NCBI GenBank assembly: GCA_047967505.1
Contig: CM106541.1
From: Dipteris shenzhenensis
Lineage: Eukaryota > Polypodiophyta > Polypodiopsida > Gleicheniales
Strand: one strand, 5' to 3'
DNA length: 64,000 nucleotides
Part shown: positions 43,086 to 53,601 of the stretch, in pieces
How the letters are laid out: each line of letters begins with the position of its first letter
Position numbering within the stretch: position 1 is the first letter of the stretch
The notes under the pieces: generated by a model
Seen by the model: the letters and a program-made list of their open reading frames with translations, nothing else
What the model was told of the DNA's origin: nothing
Databases searched by the model: none
Translations under genes and position numbers: made by a program

Positions 43086-44520
43086 TTCAAGCCTCCTCGC
43101 TCTCTATTCTTCCCCGTCTCTCTTCTAATTTTCTTATTCCCCCCCCACAAAAAAAGAAAACCCGCTGCCACATATCTCACCGGCCCGCCTTTCAACTACC
43201 CCATGTTTCCACCTCTTCTACTTTCGCACTACATGACCTTTTGGTTCCATCGCATGACCTCTCGACGGCTCAATTGCTACCTTGTATTCCTGCTATTTAT
43301 ACGCCCGCCTCTTCCTTGTACTATCCTACTTGCCTCTTTAGCCCTCTACTCCCATACGTCCACCCGCCGTACTGGCTACCCACATCTCCTCCTCCATCAC
43401 GCTCTGCGATCTCAGCATTCACTATAGTGCTGATCTCTTAAACCGTGCCCGCTACCACATCCTCTTCATCACTGGCCTCTGCTCTCTGTGATGACTATCC
43501 CATTCTGGCTTCCCAATTTTGTGCCTCGACCCCCGTGCGCCACCTCACAGTCAGTGACTATCTTCATTGCCTTTAAGCCCCGCACTTCTCCTCAGAACCA
43601 TGGATTCATAGGTTCCAGCTTGTCATTAAAATTTCAAAATATCTTGAGGTTTATCCATACCTTTAGACTCACTAAATATTCATAGGTCTAAAGGTCTCTA
43701 AAGATGGTCTCCCATACACAAGTGCTCTTAGGCTTGCTATAAATCAAGATGATAGAATCCTCTCAATCCTTTGAAAAAATGAAATGAGGATTTTTAATAC
43801 ATCAAGCTATGGGAATCAATACATCATGAGCAATTGACCATATGCTTTGATACAAACATATAAAGGAAAGGGGAGGGGCCTCTCACACAAGATCCTTTGA
43901 CACAATAATCAAGACATAACATGAGGAAGCATCACTAGTCCTTCACTTGAATTCAAAAAATTATGTGTTTGTGTTTGTGTGTGTATGTGTGTAACTATGT
44001 ACTAGTACTTAACCCGCGCATTACTGCGGCATGTAAAAGACATCAACTCCAATTGTTATGTCGATCACCTCAATCACCTCCAACAATTGATCATGTGAGG
44101 AGAGTAAACTTGATTTCATATTGTGATCAAACACAATTGTCAAATTTTGGAGTTAAGCCTTTGGGAGTTATTATAAATGAATCCTTACAAACAATTACAA
44201 TTCATGCCCATTTCAGAGTAGGTCAATCATAGCATTGATGCCTACCTTCTCATCCTCATTATGACTGGTACCTCTCTTTCTCTTTCTCTCTCTGTCTGTT
44301 GGCTCTTTCCTACTGCTTTCGTAGGAAGAGCTGGGTATTCTATGTTTGCAGGGTTTCGAGGCTTTTTGTCACCTACAGATATATTGGGATTGTCGGTTGT
44401 AGTATATGTGTAGCTTAGGACCTCGAGTCGTGTTCCGGTGAGAGACGTAGGCTTAAGTGTGGTAAGCAAACAAAGTGCATGCATGTGTAAAAGTAACATA
44501 AATCATTTTTGTTGAAGTAA
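43086..44520. other. No gene recognised; short GT-rich run
   Basis: Contains a degenerate (TG)n at about 43963-43993 and a short (CT)n near 44275-44293. A possible Helitron-like terminus at 44002-44030 is discussed under findings. Nothing else supported. Confidence 0.4.
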
Positions 44521-44559
44521 TGAAGGCTTTCGCCTTCATTGGGGGTTGTAGGGTTTAGG

Positions 44560-44770
44560 AGGAGTTTAAGGGTTAGGAGGTTCCAGGGTTAGAAGGAGGT
44601 TCCAGGGTTTAGAAGGAGGTTCTAGGGTTTAGAAGGAGTTCCAGGGTTTAGGAGGTTCCAGGGTTCAGAAGGAGGTTCCAGGGTTCAGAAAGAGTTCCAG
44701 GGTTTAGAAGGAGGTTCCAAGGTTTAGAAGGAGTCCAGGGTTAGAAGGAGGATCCAAGGTTCAGAGTAGA
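44560..44770. repeat. Minisatellite, unit about 22 bp
   Basis: About nine imperfect copies of GGTTTAGAAGGAGGTTCCAG. Units vary by one to three bases and by loss of a few bases. Confidence 0.9.
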
Positions 44771-44884
44771 GTACATGGTGGAGAACTCGTCTCCCTCGTA
44801 GATCATGGAGTTTAAGGGTTAAGGAACAAAGGGTTTAGGGGAGCATAGGAGTGGGAGAGGAAGAAGGTGTAAGAGCATGGGGGA

Positions 44885-45020
44885 AAGAAGAGAGAGGAGG
44901 GAGGAGGAGGAGAGAGGAGGAGGAGGAGGAGGGAGGAGGAGGAGGGAGGAGGAGGAGGAGGAGGAGGAGGAGGGAGGAGGAGGAGGAAGGAGGAGGAGGG
45001 AGGAGGAGAGGGAGAGGGTG
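44885..45020. repeat. (GGA)n purine tract
   Basis: About 135 bp of almost pure G/A with a GGA triplet rhythm. The predicted Glu/Gly/Arg or Pro/Ser ORFs are composition artefacts. Confidence 0.9.
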
Positions 45021-45194
45021 GGTTGCAAGGTTGGAGGAGTTGCAAGGTTAGGACATGCTTTTGGACGTACAGTGCAAGGAAGCATGGACACTTGAGACAA
45101 ATGCTTGGAATACCAAAGTAGACTCAACACAATGCCCCAAAGAGTGTGGGCTTCATTCCATTATGGGGTATTTATACAAGTTGGAGAGCTTCTC

Positions 45195-45450
45195 TCTCTA
45201 CATGTAACACAAAGTTGTAACACCAAGTCGTATCACAAAGTTGTAACACAAAGTTGTATCACAAAGTTGTAACACAAAGTTGTAACACATTCGCTCTCTA
45301 CATGTAGAAGTTGTAACACAAAGTTGTTACACATTCTCTCTCTACATGTAGAAGTTGTAACACAAAGTTGTTACACAAAGTTGTAACACAAAGTTGTATC
45401 ACAAAGTTGTATCACAAAGTTGTAACACAAAGTTGTATCACATTCCCTTT
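45195..45450. repeat. 13-bp tandem repeat (GTTGTAACACAAA)
   Basis: Roughly fourteen copies of GTTGTAACACAAA or GTTGTATCACAAA, broken by two copies of a CTCTCTACATGTAGAA insert. Ends in a (CT)n(AT)n run at 45486-45522. Confidence 0.9.
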
Positions 45451-45484
45451 CTACATAAGTTCATGTTGGCACAAAGTCAACACA

Positions 45485-45522
<38 letters not shown>

Positions 45523-45523
<1 letters not shown>

Positions 45524-46380
45524 GAAGTAAAAGAAAAATGGAAATGAAAGATAGATTAAGGAGGTAAAGTAAGTGACTATAGGGGGGTTTTTTTAAGGGA
45601 AATTTTGAAGGAAGATTATAAAGGGATGTTGTAAAGGGACCTATTAAAGTGGAAAAATAATGGAAAAACTACAATAAGAATTTAAGGGAGGTTTATTAAA
45701 AAGAACTTATATAAAAGGGAGTAGGGCGAGGGGGAGGGGGAGGGGGAGGGAAGATAGGAAGAATTGTTTTTTAAAATATTTATATAGGGAAGGGGGAAGA
45801 AAAGAAAATAAAGAAATAGAGAAGGGGGAAAGAAGATGATTAAATTGAGAAGGGGGAAGAAAAGAAAGAGTATATAGATGAGGGAGAAAATTATATGTAT
45901 AAAGAAGGGGGGAAAACATATTTAAAGGGAAGATAAGGGGGAATCATAAAGGGAGATAATGAAAGGGAATAAATAAATAGATAGGAGGGAGGCAAAAAGG
46001 AAGGGGGGTTTTTTATAATAGAGAGAAGGGCGGGGAGCAAGGGGGGTTGGCTAACAAAGAAAATAACAATACTTATGAGGATTCAAAATTAATAAAAAGC
46101 TTAAACAATGATTGAAGAAGATAATCAAGTAAGGAATAAAGTGAGGATTAAAGGGAAAAATAGAGGGAAAAATAAAGATAAAAAATAGTGGGAAGAGTTT
46201 GGGTTAAAGTACTTATATACAGAAAGAAATTAAAAATTACAAAGGGACATATAATATGAAAAGATTAAAAGGGTAAATTTGTAATAATGAAATTTGTTTG
46301 AAAGTAGAAAGGGTAAATAATGCAAGGGTATAGGAGGGCAAGTCTTTGTGTGAGTACTTGGGGGAGAAGAAAGCTTCATA
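45523..46380. repeat. Purine-rich (A/G) tract, about 850 bp
   Basis: The + strand is overwhelmingly A and G, with GGGGGAGGG, GAAAGAAAA and GGGAAAA motifs and few pyrimidines. No coding signal. It mirrors the pyrimidine-rich tracts at 42721-43085 and 47500-48110. Confidence 0.75.
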
Positions 46381-46698
46381 GTTTTTTTGCTCAGATATGG
46401 TGACCACCAACTACCAATTTAGAGGGGTTGTGTTAATGGGTGAGTTTTCAAAGCTCTGGTCGCTGACACGTTGGGGGATGCTTTGTGCATTCAAAAAGTT
46501 TATTACACCTTCATTAAACAACAATATTTTCAGTTTTGAAAGTTTATTGCAAACTTCATTAAATGACAATACTTTTAATCTGAGAAACTCTGTCATTACA
46601 GAATAATATTTTTAATCCAATAAGCTCTGTCATGCTGTGATGTGGGAAGCTGTCAATCTCTAACGTAGATAGGTTTTGGGTTTTGAGAATGCAATTAG
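46381..46698. other. AT-rich spacer before the HSP70 relic
   Basis: Contains an imperfect direct repeat (CATTAAACAACAATATTTTC / CATTAAATGACAATACTTTT). No supported gene; upstream HSP70 codons may be too decayed to see. Confidence 0.4.
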
Positions 46699-47110
46699 GA
46701 CATTGGCATGATCAGATGCTTGAATGTGATGAGAATCATACCTATAGTAACCACTATTTCCTATGGGCTTGACAAGAATATTTTTTTATATTTGAGTGGC
46801 GATACCTCTAATGTCTTCCTCCCGAGCATCTATGAGTCGACTTCTTTGATGTCTCCCTCCTGATAATTGAGGAGGGTATCTACAAGGTCAAGTGGACTAC
46901 CCGTGATATGCATCCTGGTGGTGAGTATTTTGATATCTAAATGGTGAACCACTTCGTGCAAGAGTTCAAGAGAATAGACAAGAACTCTAAGAAGGCTTAG
47001 ACCATATTGCAAGAGAGCAAAGAGGACCCATTTCAAACCATAGAGTTGGATCATTGTATGAATATTGCACTATTACTAGAGTTGACATGAATATGGATAT
47101 GTTCAAGGTG
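46699..47110 (+). pseudogene. HSP70 (cytosolic type) pseudogene fragment
   Basis: Three-frame reading of the + strand gives pieces of the HSP70 ATPase domain in the right order: [57 protein letters not shown] and finally SLYE, TITR, NMDMF. These correspond to the region around the conserved [20 protein letters not shown] and to the HLGGEDFDNRMVNHF stretch of functional HSP70. Stops, shifts, deleted residues and a partial duplication before FFDVSLL make it non-functional. Whether it was captured by a transposon or reverse-copied cannot be told. Confidence 0.8.
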
Positions 47111-47299
47111 AGTATTTCTTGCTTAGTAAGTCAGTTTAAGCATTTATTTTTATTATGACTCTAATAACAAGGGAGGGGTGTTTATGACACCTATCTTCCC
47201 AACTAAGGTTTAACTAGTTCTCACCACGTTTTTCTTGTTGGATGGTGGTAGGTAGGTGGATTCCCCTCTTCAATAAAAATCATGTTGCCAATGACTTAT

Positions 47300-47825
47300 C
47301 AAAGCTCAACTGCTCACATTTTCTTTTTCCATAAAAAAATGTTCACCCTCTAGTGATTCTACTTCATTCATAGTGGATTTTCTATTTATTTTAAACTTTA
47401 TCAATAATACATTTCTCATTCCTACTCTAAATTGTCTTCTCGTCACTATGGAAAGGGGTGTTGTAATGTCTTCTACACACACACACGCACACACACTTAC
47501 TATTCCTTTCCCACTCTACATTCAATTTACTTCTCATCCCTTCCCCCTATTTATTTCCATGGTTAATTCCCCCCCCCCTTCCTTTTTCACTTCCTCCCCC
47601 CAACCCCTCTCTAATTTTTCCCTAGTTTTCTCCTTTATTTCTACCTAATTTTGCTTAAATTTCCCTTAAATTTTTCCTAATTTTCCTACCCCCCCTAAAT
47701 TTTCCCTAGTTTTCTCCTTTATTTCCCCCTAATTTTCCTTAAATTTTTCCTATTTATTTCCTTTTTCCCTAATTTTTAAAAAAAAATTCCTAAATATTCT
47801 CTCTAACATCTCTCTCTCTCTCCCC

Positions 47826-47894
<69 letters not shown>

Positions 47895-48110
47895 TAAATT
47901 AATTAATTAATTTATTTATTTATTTTTTTCAAGCTCTATATTTTTTTTCCCCTTAAAAACCCCCCCTTTTTTTCCTTTTATATTAATGTCTATTCCTTTC
48001 TTCTCTCTTTATATTAATGTTTACTTTTCCTATTCTATTTCTCTATCTTTTCTCACTCTTTTATTTTCATGATTTCCTTAATTTATTCTTCGACCACTCT
48101 TTGGCTTTTT
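47300..48110. repeat. Pyrimidine-rich tract with (CT)n(AT)n
   Basis: T/C-rich low-complexity DNA with CCCTAATTTT-like blocks, about 37 bp of pure CT (47825-47857) and a run of AT to 47886. A (CA)n stretch is at 47475-47497. No gene. Confidence 0.8.
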
Positions 48111-48119
48111 TTAACAAGG

Positions 48120-48740
48120 CTTGAGCTTTTTTGAGCTATTGTTGTGGTGGTCCCTCTACATGTGGACCACATTGGCATTGAAATCTTGTTGTGCAACAAA
48201 TACCTGCTTTGCAAGCTAGGATAGTTTGTGTCAATTGTGCCATTGATATCATCTCTTTTTGTGGAGCTGCCCAGTCATTCATCATGAGCCAAGTGTATTG
48301 TTTTGTAAAAGAGTAGTCCATTGAGGTACATTGTGTGAGAACTTCCATTGATAATTGCCATCACAGTGACTATTGCTATGCTCCCCCTTGTTGCTCTACT
48401 CTGAGTTAAGGGCTGCTACAACACGGAGCTGCTCAGCGTTAAGAGTCTCTACCTGACCCTTAGTTGGGCATGGAAGTGAGCTTGGCCTGTGGTCATGGGA
48501 GAGATCAATCAAAGGGCTTTCCTCTATGAGTGATGGGTTTCTTCAATGCTCGTTCTTCCGCTTTGAGCTACTTGACTGCCTTTGCCTCTTTCTTTCAGGC
48601 CTCTTCTTCTTGCTTTTGTTTGAGCTCAGTCTCCTGTCTTTGCAATGCATCTTTTTCCTCTTTTATTTTTGCCTCCTGCTCTGCCTGTGAGTCCTAGAAT
48701 CTGTGGCTGGTATGGCCCTCGTTCTTCTTCTTTGAGGGGG
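48120..48740 (-). pseudogene. Coiled-coil coding relic of unknown family
   Basis: The minus strand reads QAEQEAKIKEEKDALQRQET then ELKQKQEEEA (about 48690-48600), a clear Glu/Lys/Gln heptad-like coiled coil. Stops and then MDYSFTKQYTWLMMNDWA follow near 48330-48136. The family was not recognised. A transposon-encoded or captured gene fragment is possible. Confidence 0.35.
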
Positions 48741-49774
48741 AGTGGGCTTCATAGGGGTGGGCCTTGTCAAAACTGGAGATGACATCAGTGAGCTATCCTT
48801 GGAGGCATCATTAAGCTTTGTGGGCACAGGATCCTATGAGAGATGATGCATGATTGGCACAAAAATCATCAGGTTGCAAATGATCCTATGCGAGAGGAGC
48901 TTCCACTATAGATAACATTCTCTCTACACATTACTGGCCCAAGTGCATGCAAAAACATGTATGCGAAAGGACCTCCCAATTGTTGATATTGATACTCCCT
49001 CACCCTAGAAGTGAAAATATGCATCAAAGGAATATCTCACAAGTAGGAGTCGTAGTAGTATCCCACATCACGGCACCTCCCATGTGAGTGCATTTCTAGC
49101 ATGGAAGAAGGTTCATAGATGAAGGTCACAATGCTAGGCTAGATGTTCAATTCCAACCCTTGGTTAAGATGTGATGGTCTTTTGTTGTCACTCCAAGGAG
49201 TACTAAGAAACCATGTGCCTTCAAGATTTTAGTGATAGCCCACCTACAAGAACCCTTTGCATGGGTGGATTTTGTAATGTGCTCAATGAATTGAGATTAA
49301 CCATTCTAGCCTAACTTATGTTTTTCACTCCCAATATTCTATGCTTTCCTTTGGGTTTCTCAAGAAGCATCCATAAACCTTCTAGCTATACCTTGACTAC
49401 AACTTTGTGATGCAAGATGGTGGTACGTGATCCAAGTTGCACCACGAAGTAAGCAAATTTTCAAAGATAGAGATGTGGATATAATGTAATTATGATTATG
49501 TTATATTATTGACATGACTTCTTTTTTCTTTAAAAGAGGGAAAAAGAGAAAGAAAAGGGGAAAAGAGAGGTGAGAATCATCGTATGTGTTTTAGAATCAT
49601 CATTATTCAAAGCCTATGTATGTTTAAATCGTGATAGGTTGCTCCAGAAGATGTTGCCTGCACCAAATACCATACCCGCATCAAGAGAGAGGCAGTCAAT
49701 CAAGCGAGCGATGTCGAGCAAGTAGGGCCAAATAATTGAGCGAGAAAAAGCGAGCAAAGTAGAAATGGTTGGGC
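48741..49774. other. Nothing recognised
   Basis: No supported ORF, RNA gene or repeat seen; composition is ordinary and AT-rich. Confidence 0.4.
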
Positions 49775-50150
49775 TACCAACACATAATCTCATTGTATGT
49801 ATGTACTCATCATTAATAAAGATTTATAGTGCTTCCTCAACATTGAACATGATTATAACATAATATTGCAAGTGCACATTAGTAATAGTGTTCTATATTC
49901 TATGAGATGAGCTTAAATAGAAATACTTTGGCTATCAACAATACATACTATATAGTTGAAGTGCATCACTTGAGAAAAACATAATCTAACTATATGTATG
50001 TACTGATCGTTAATAAAGCTTTATTGTATCACCATAATTTTGAAGATGATTATTATAACATAAGCTTGTAAGTCTACATTAGGATTTTTGTTGAGACCCA
50101 AAAAATAAGCTTGAAAAGCATTATATTGGCAAGATTTATTGGCAACATAT
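49775..50150. repeat. Degenerate tandem duplication, about 190 bp
   Basis: CATAATCTxAxTxTATGTATGTACT...GTTAATAAAGxTTTAT occurs at about 49782 and 49980, followed in both by ATGATTATxATAACATAA and a later AAATAAGCTT-like block. Two units. Confidence 0.7.
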
Positions 50151-52975
50151 AATGACATATACATGTTGTCAAGGCTACTTCCATAGCCACATTAAACAAG
50201 GAAAGTGATCAAGCTTTTAAGAAGGTATAATGGAAACGCTATTTTTGATTACTTTCAACCATTGGAAAGTGCCTCCAATGGATGCTATGGAGCATAAGTT
50301 TGCTGGGCCTTTATGGACAAAAAAATGCATAAGTAATGTCAAGTTTTTTGAAGGTTGCATTCATAAGCTATTACATTTTTGTTATTGGTGGTAAAGTTTG
50401 ACATGCCCATTGAGTAGAACATATAGAAGTACAACCAAATGTGCTTTAAGTAGCACTAAAGAGTTAGTACCCAATTGGATTTCCAGCTAATAACAATGGC
50501 ATGATGGCTTCCCCCCATTATAGAGGCCAATGACGCATATTGAAATGGGAAATTGCATGGTCTATTATGTCATGATAGATGAAAAATGTGTTGTTTATGT
50601 CCTGATTTATGTGGGCAAGCACAAGGACTACACATAGATCAAGATATCAAATGTATTACTTAAGAGGATACAAGAGATGGTATAATCCATTGGACCCAAA
50701 AAGTGTAGATAACAATCACAAAGAATTTGTTGATGGAAGGCTTCATAAAACTATGTTGAGTTAGCTTAGTTAATCACCATCATACTTGATGCAAGATAGA
50801 TAATAAGTCTAATCCATGATTTACTATATCATACTTTAATTTAAGCTAGCCTATTTGCACTCTGACTAGTTGGCAATTCAATTAATTAGCATAGCCTTAC
50901 CTTGATGTGTCAAGTACTCCTTGCCAAGCCTTATGCCTTAGCCTCTTCACCTTACTTTTTTATTTCCTTGTACCATGCATCTCTCTATACACTTTAAGCT
51001 TTAAATCATACCATTATATTCCACCACCAGTCTTCAAGTCTTGTCAACTAGTTTTACATCTCTAAATATGGCTTGTAGGCCAATTATTTTTAACATCAAA
51101 CAAAGAGAATGTCTTCAACCTATTCCTCAATGCATAAGCTTTACACAATGTTGTAGTCCAATTCTCACGCTTGAAACAAAAAGACAAGCCATTTTGAAGA
51201 AGGAAACCTTTTTTTCCTTGAATCTCAAATCTAATAGAGCGTAAAGTATTGATAGGTTCAAGTCACATTAAGACGATAAGGTTCAAGAGGTACGGTCTCC
51301 TACTCACAATATGTCATAGGAATATATTGAAAAAATATTAAAAACACACATGATAGCAAAAGTAAATTGATGACTTAGGTCATGAACTTTGTGGATGGCA
51401 TCACAATTGTAAAATATGGGATAAAACATAAGGAGGGTACGAAAGCTAAAGCAATGCATGCACAAAAGAGCGAATTGTGGCTATACAGACCTAACCAAGG
51501 ACCATCAAGTCCAAACATAATAATTGTGGCCAAGAATAGAGAAAGTAGAAAGTTGCACCCATTACTTAAATTTTTGTCTAAATGAGCAATGGGGGCCTTT
51601 GAGCATGGCTAGATCATAATTCATAGAAGCAACGTTGCAATATCAATTTGATTTTCTTGATTGAGTCCTCCTTTCTCCCAAGGACATGGACATCATATTT
51701 CACCTCATCACCTCCCACTTGGTCATATTAGCAATAGTTGAATCCAACTCTTTCGAGATGACTTAACATTGTTCAAGTTGCTCATCAACCTTTGAATAGG
51801 TCGACTTCACTGAGATCTAGACTTTCATCCACTTCATAGAATTCATAGAATTGGAATGATGAGGAGCTAGGGAAAGCTCCCAAATAGACACATTGTATAA
51901 TCCTATGCTTCATTTAGTGCACGGCTATCTAGTCATTGAGTTTGGTCCCCACACTTTTTGTTGCTTAGTTGTACCGGCATCTAGTATGCTCCTTGCCTTG
52001 CTTGGCTAGTTAGTCCACATGTCTTGCGTTGCATGTTTAATGGCTGCATACGGTTGCTTCAGTTGCCCTATGCGGCTACTCTGACTTCTAGTGTGTGCTA
52101 TGCTTTGCTTGTCCCATCTGGCAACTTCTTGGCTTCTACGCCTTACTGCGAGTTCTCAGCCTTTTGTGTCAAATTTTTTGGTAGTTTGCTTTGGGTTTCT
52201 ATTCTTTGTGTTTGTGCGTTGTTCTTTTTGGCCGTATGTTGCTTCCCTACTATTCGCGCTTCTCAGTTGTTGCTATCCCACATCAGCAATTTGCCACTCC
52301 ATGCTATCACCTTTTTCCCAATTCTTTGATGCTTACGTCAATCCTTGCTAGCTTGGTGTGTATTAGTTATGCCCGATCAATCGCATCAGTCCTTGCTAGC
52401 AGTTTGTACTGTCAGCCAGGTCTACTATTAGATTGCTCAGCGTAATTTGCTCTTGCTGTGTTAGTTCCTACCATGTCAATCTTTCTCTACCCTTTGTGCT
52501 ACGCTTCTTTTATGCTACAACTCTTGCATGCTTCTTTGCTATAGTTTGCCCATAAGTCCACATGTTGTGCGGTTTTGTCGAAAAGCATCTTTGCTTAGCA
52601 AGCTTGTTTTCTCAAGAGTGGATTCGGGGTATTAGAGGTCTCTTCCATCCAAGGCTTATATGCCTTGGTATGGGACTACCCACTTCATATGTGGGATTAA
52701 GACCTTGCACATCTACCACATGTCATTCCATGCTAAGGTTCCATTTGAGCCTCTCCTTTCTTGTACCTTCCATGCAATCTAAGGGCTTCCTATGGGAAGG
52801 CCAATAATATTATTTATTATAACTATAAATGACACATGTAGCAGGAATAGGAGGGGGAGAGAGAGAGAGGGCTTTCAAAAAACAAACTTCAAAACACACC
52901 ACCTTGAGGTGTCTTTGGCACTGTAAAATACATTTGAATGTGGCTCTAAAGAGGCTAGCTTAGAAGTCCCAAATT
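50151..52975. other. Non-coding or unrecognised, includes MEPCE-like upstream region
   Basis: No family motif seen. 52024-52450 has repeated TTGCTAGC-containing segments and open but unconvincing frames. The last 150 bp, with a GA run at 52856-52869, would be the promoter or 5' UTR of the methyltransferase gene that starts at 52976. Confidence 0.4.
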
Positions 52976-53113
52976 ATGGCACAGGTCGCTTCTCCTGATC
53001 ATCAGCCACTCCAGCCAAACGTGAAAAAGAGGAAAAGGAAGGATAAAACACTCGATGTACCAAGGAAGCGTCGCTTCGTTTACGGAAATTACGACCATTA
53101 TTACGGCTACAGG
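52976..53113 (+). CDS. MEPCE: MEPCE/BCDIN3-like RNA methyltransferase, exon 1
   Basis: Starts ATG at 52976: MAQVASPDHQPLQP, a basic stretch KKRKRKDKTLDVPRKRR (a likely nuclear signal), then RRFVYGNYDHYYGYR. The last motif is the signature that begins the catalytic domain of 7SK snRNA methylphosphate capping enzymes (GNYxxYYGYR). Donor AGG|GTATAA falls after codon 46 in phase 0. The enzyme methylates the gamma-phosphate at the 5' end of small RNAs such as U6 or 7SK, using S-adenosylmethionine. Confidence 0.85.
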
Positions 53114-53486
53114 GTATAACGGATGTGGGACATCCCCCTTTTTTAATTCCCGTTTGCATTTACGTATAACGACTGCACGGAGATGACAACATAAGCCATA
53201 AACATGCAAAGCTTTAAAAAAGAAAAAAAAGAGCGTGCAAAGATGAGCTCGGACAGAGATTTACTTTCTATATCTGAATGGTTATCGAAAATTTCAACTT
53301 GAGAGTTCTCCTGGCTGTCTCTCCTCGTCATGAAATTTATAACGACGCCCAAAAAGACCCCTCTCTGTGAAGACTCGGATTTGTACAGCTTTAATGTTTT
53401 GATGACAATAGAAGGAGCAAGGTAGAACTCTGATGGTGAAAGGACTGTGTCTCTGCTTTTAAACTATAGGACAACTTGCCATGCAG

Positions 53487-53601
53487 ATTCTCAAAGATGT
53501 AAATGAAGATCCACGCTTGAAGTACTTCAGGAAGGAATGGTTTGAAGGAAAAGATTGTCTCGATGTGGGTTGCAACGCTGGAAATTTGACAATAGCTGTT
53601 G
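53487..53601 (+). CDS. MEPCE: MEPCE/BCDIN3-like RNA methyltransferase, exon 2
   Basis: Reads ILKDVNEDPRLKYFRKEWFE then GKDCLDVGCNAGNLTIAV. This is the EDPRL...KEWFxGKDCLD stretch followed by SAM-binding motif I (LDVGCNAG). The acceptor CTTGCCATGCAG (ending 53486) is chosen because it alone keeps phase 0 with exon 1. The nearer TATAG at 53469 would shift the frame. Donor G|GTAAGT at 53601 is in phase 1. Intron 1 is 373 bp. The rest of the methyltransferase domain was not seen before 64000, so intron 2 is longer than 10 kb or the gene is truncated. Confidence 0.88.

Noticed and set aside
44812-45130. Poly-Pro/Ser/Leu and poly-Glu/Gly ORFs
   Set aside because: They are translations of a (GGA)n tract in several frames with no other protein signal.
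45195-45450. CRISPR-like array
   Set aside because: The 13-bp units are contiguous without unique spacers, and the genome is eukaryotic. It is a simple tandem repeat.
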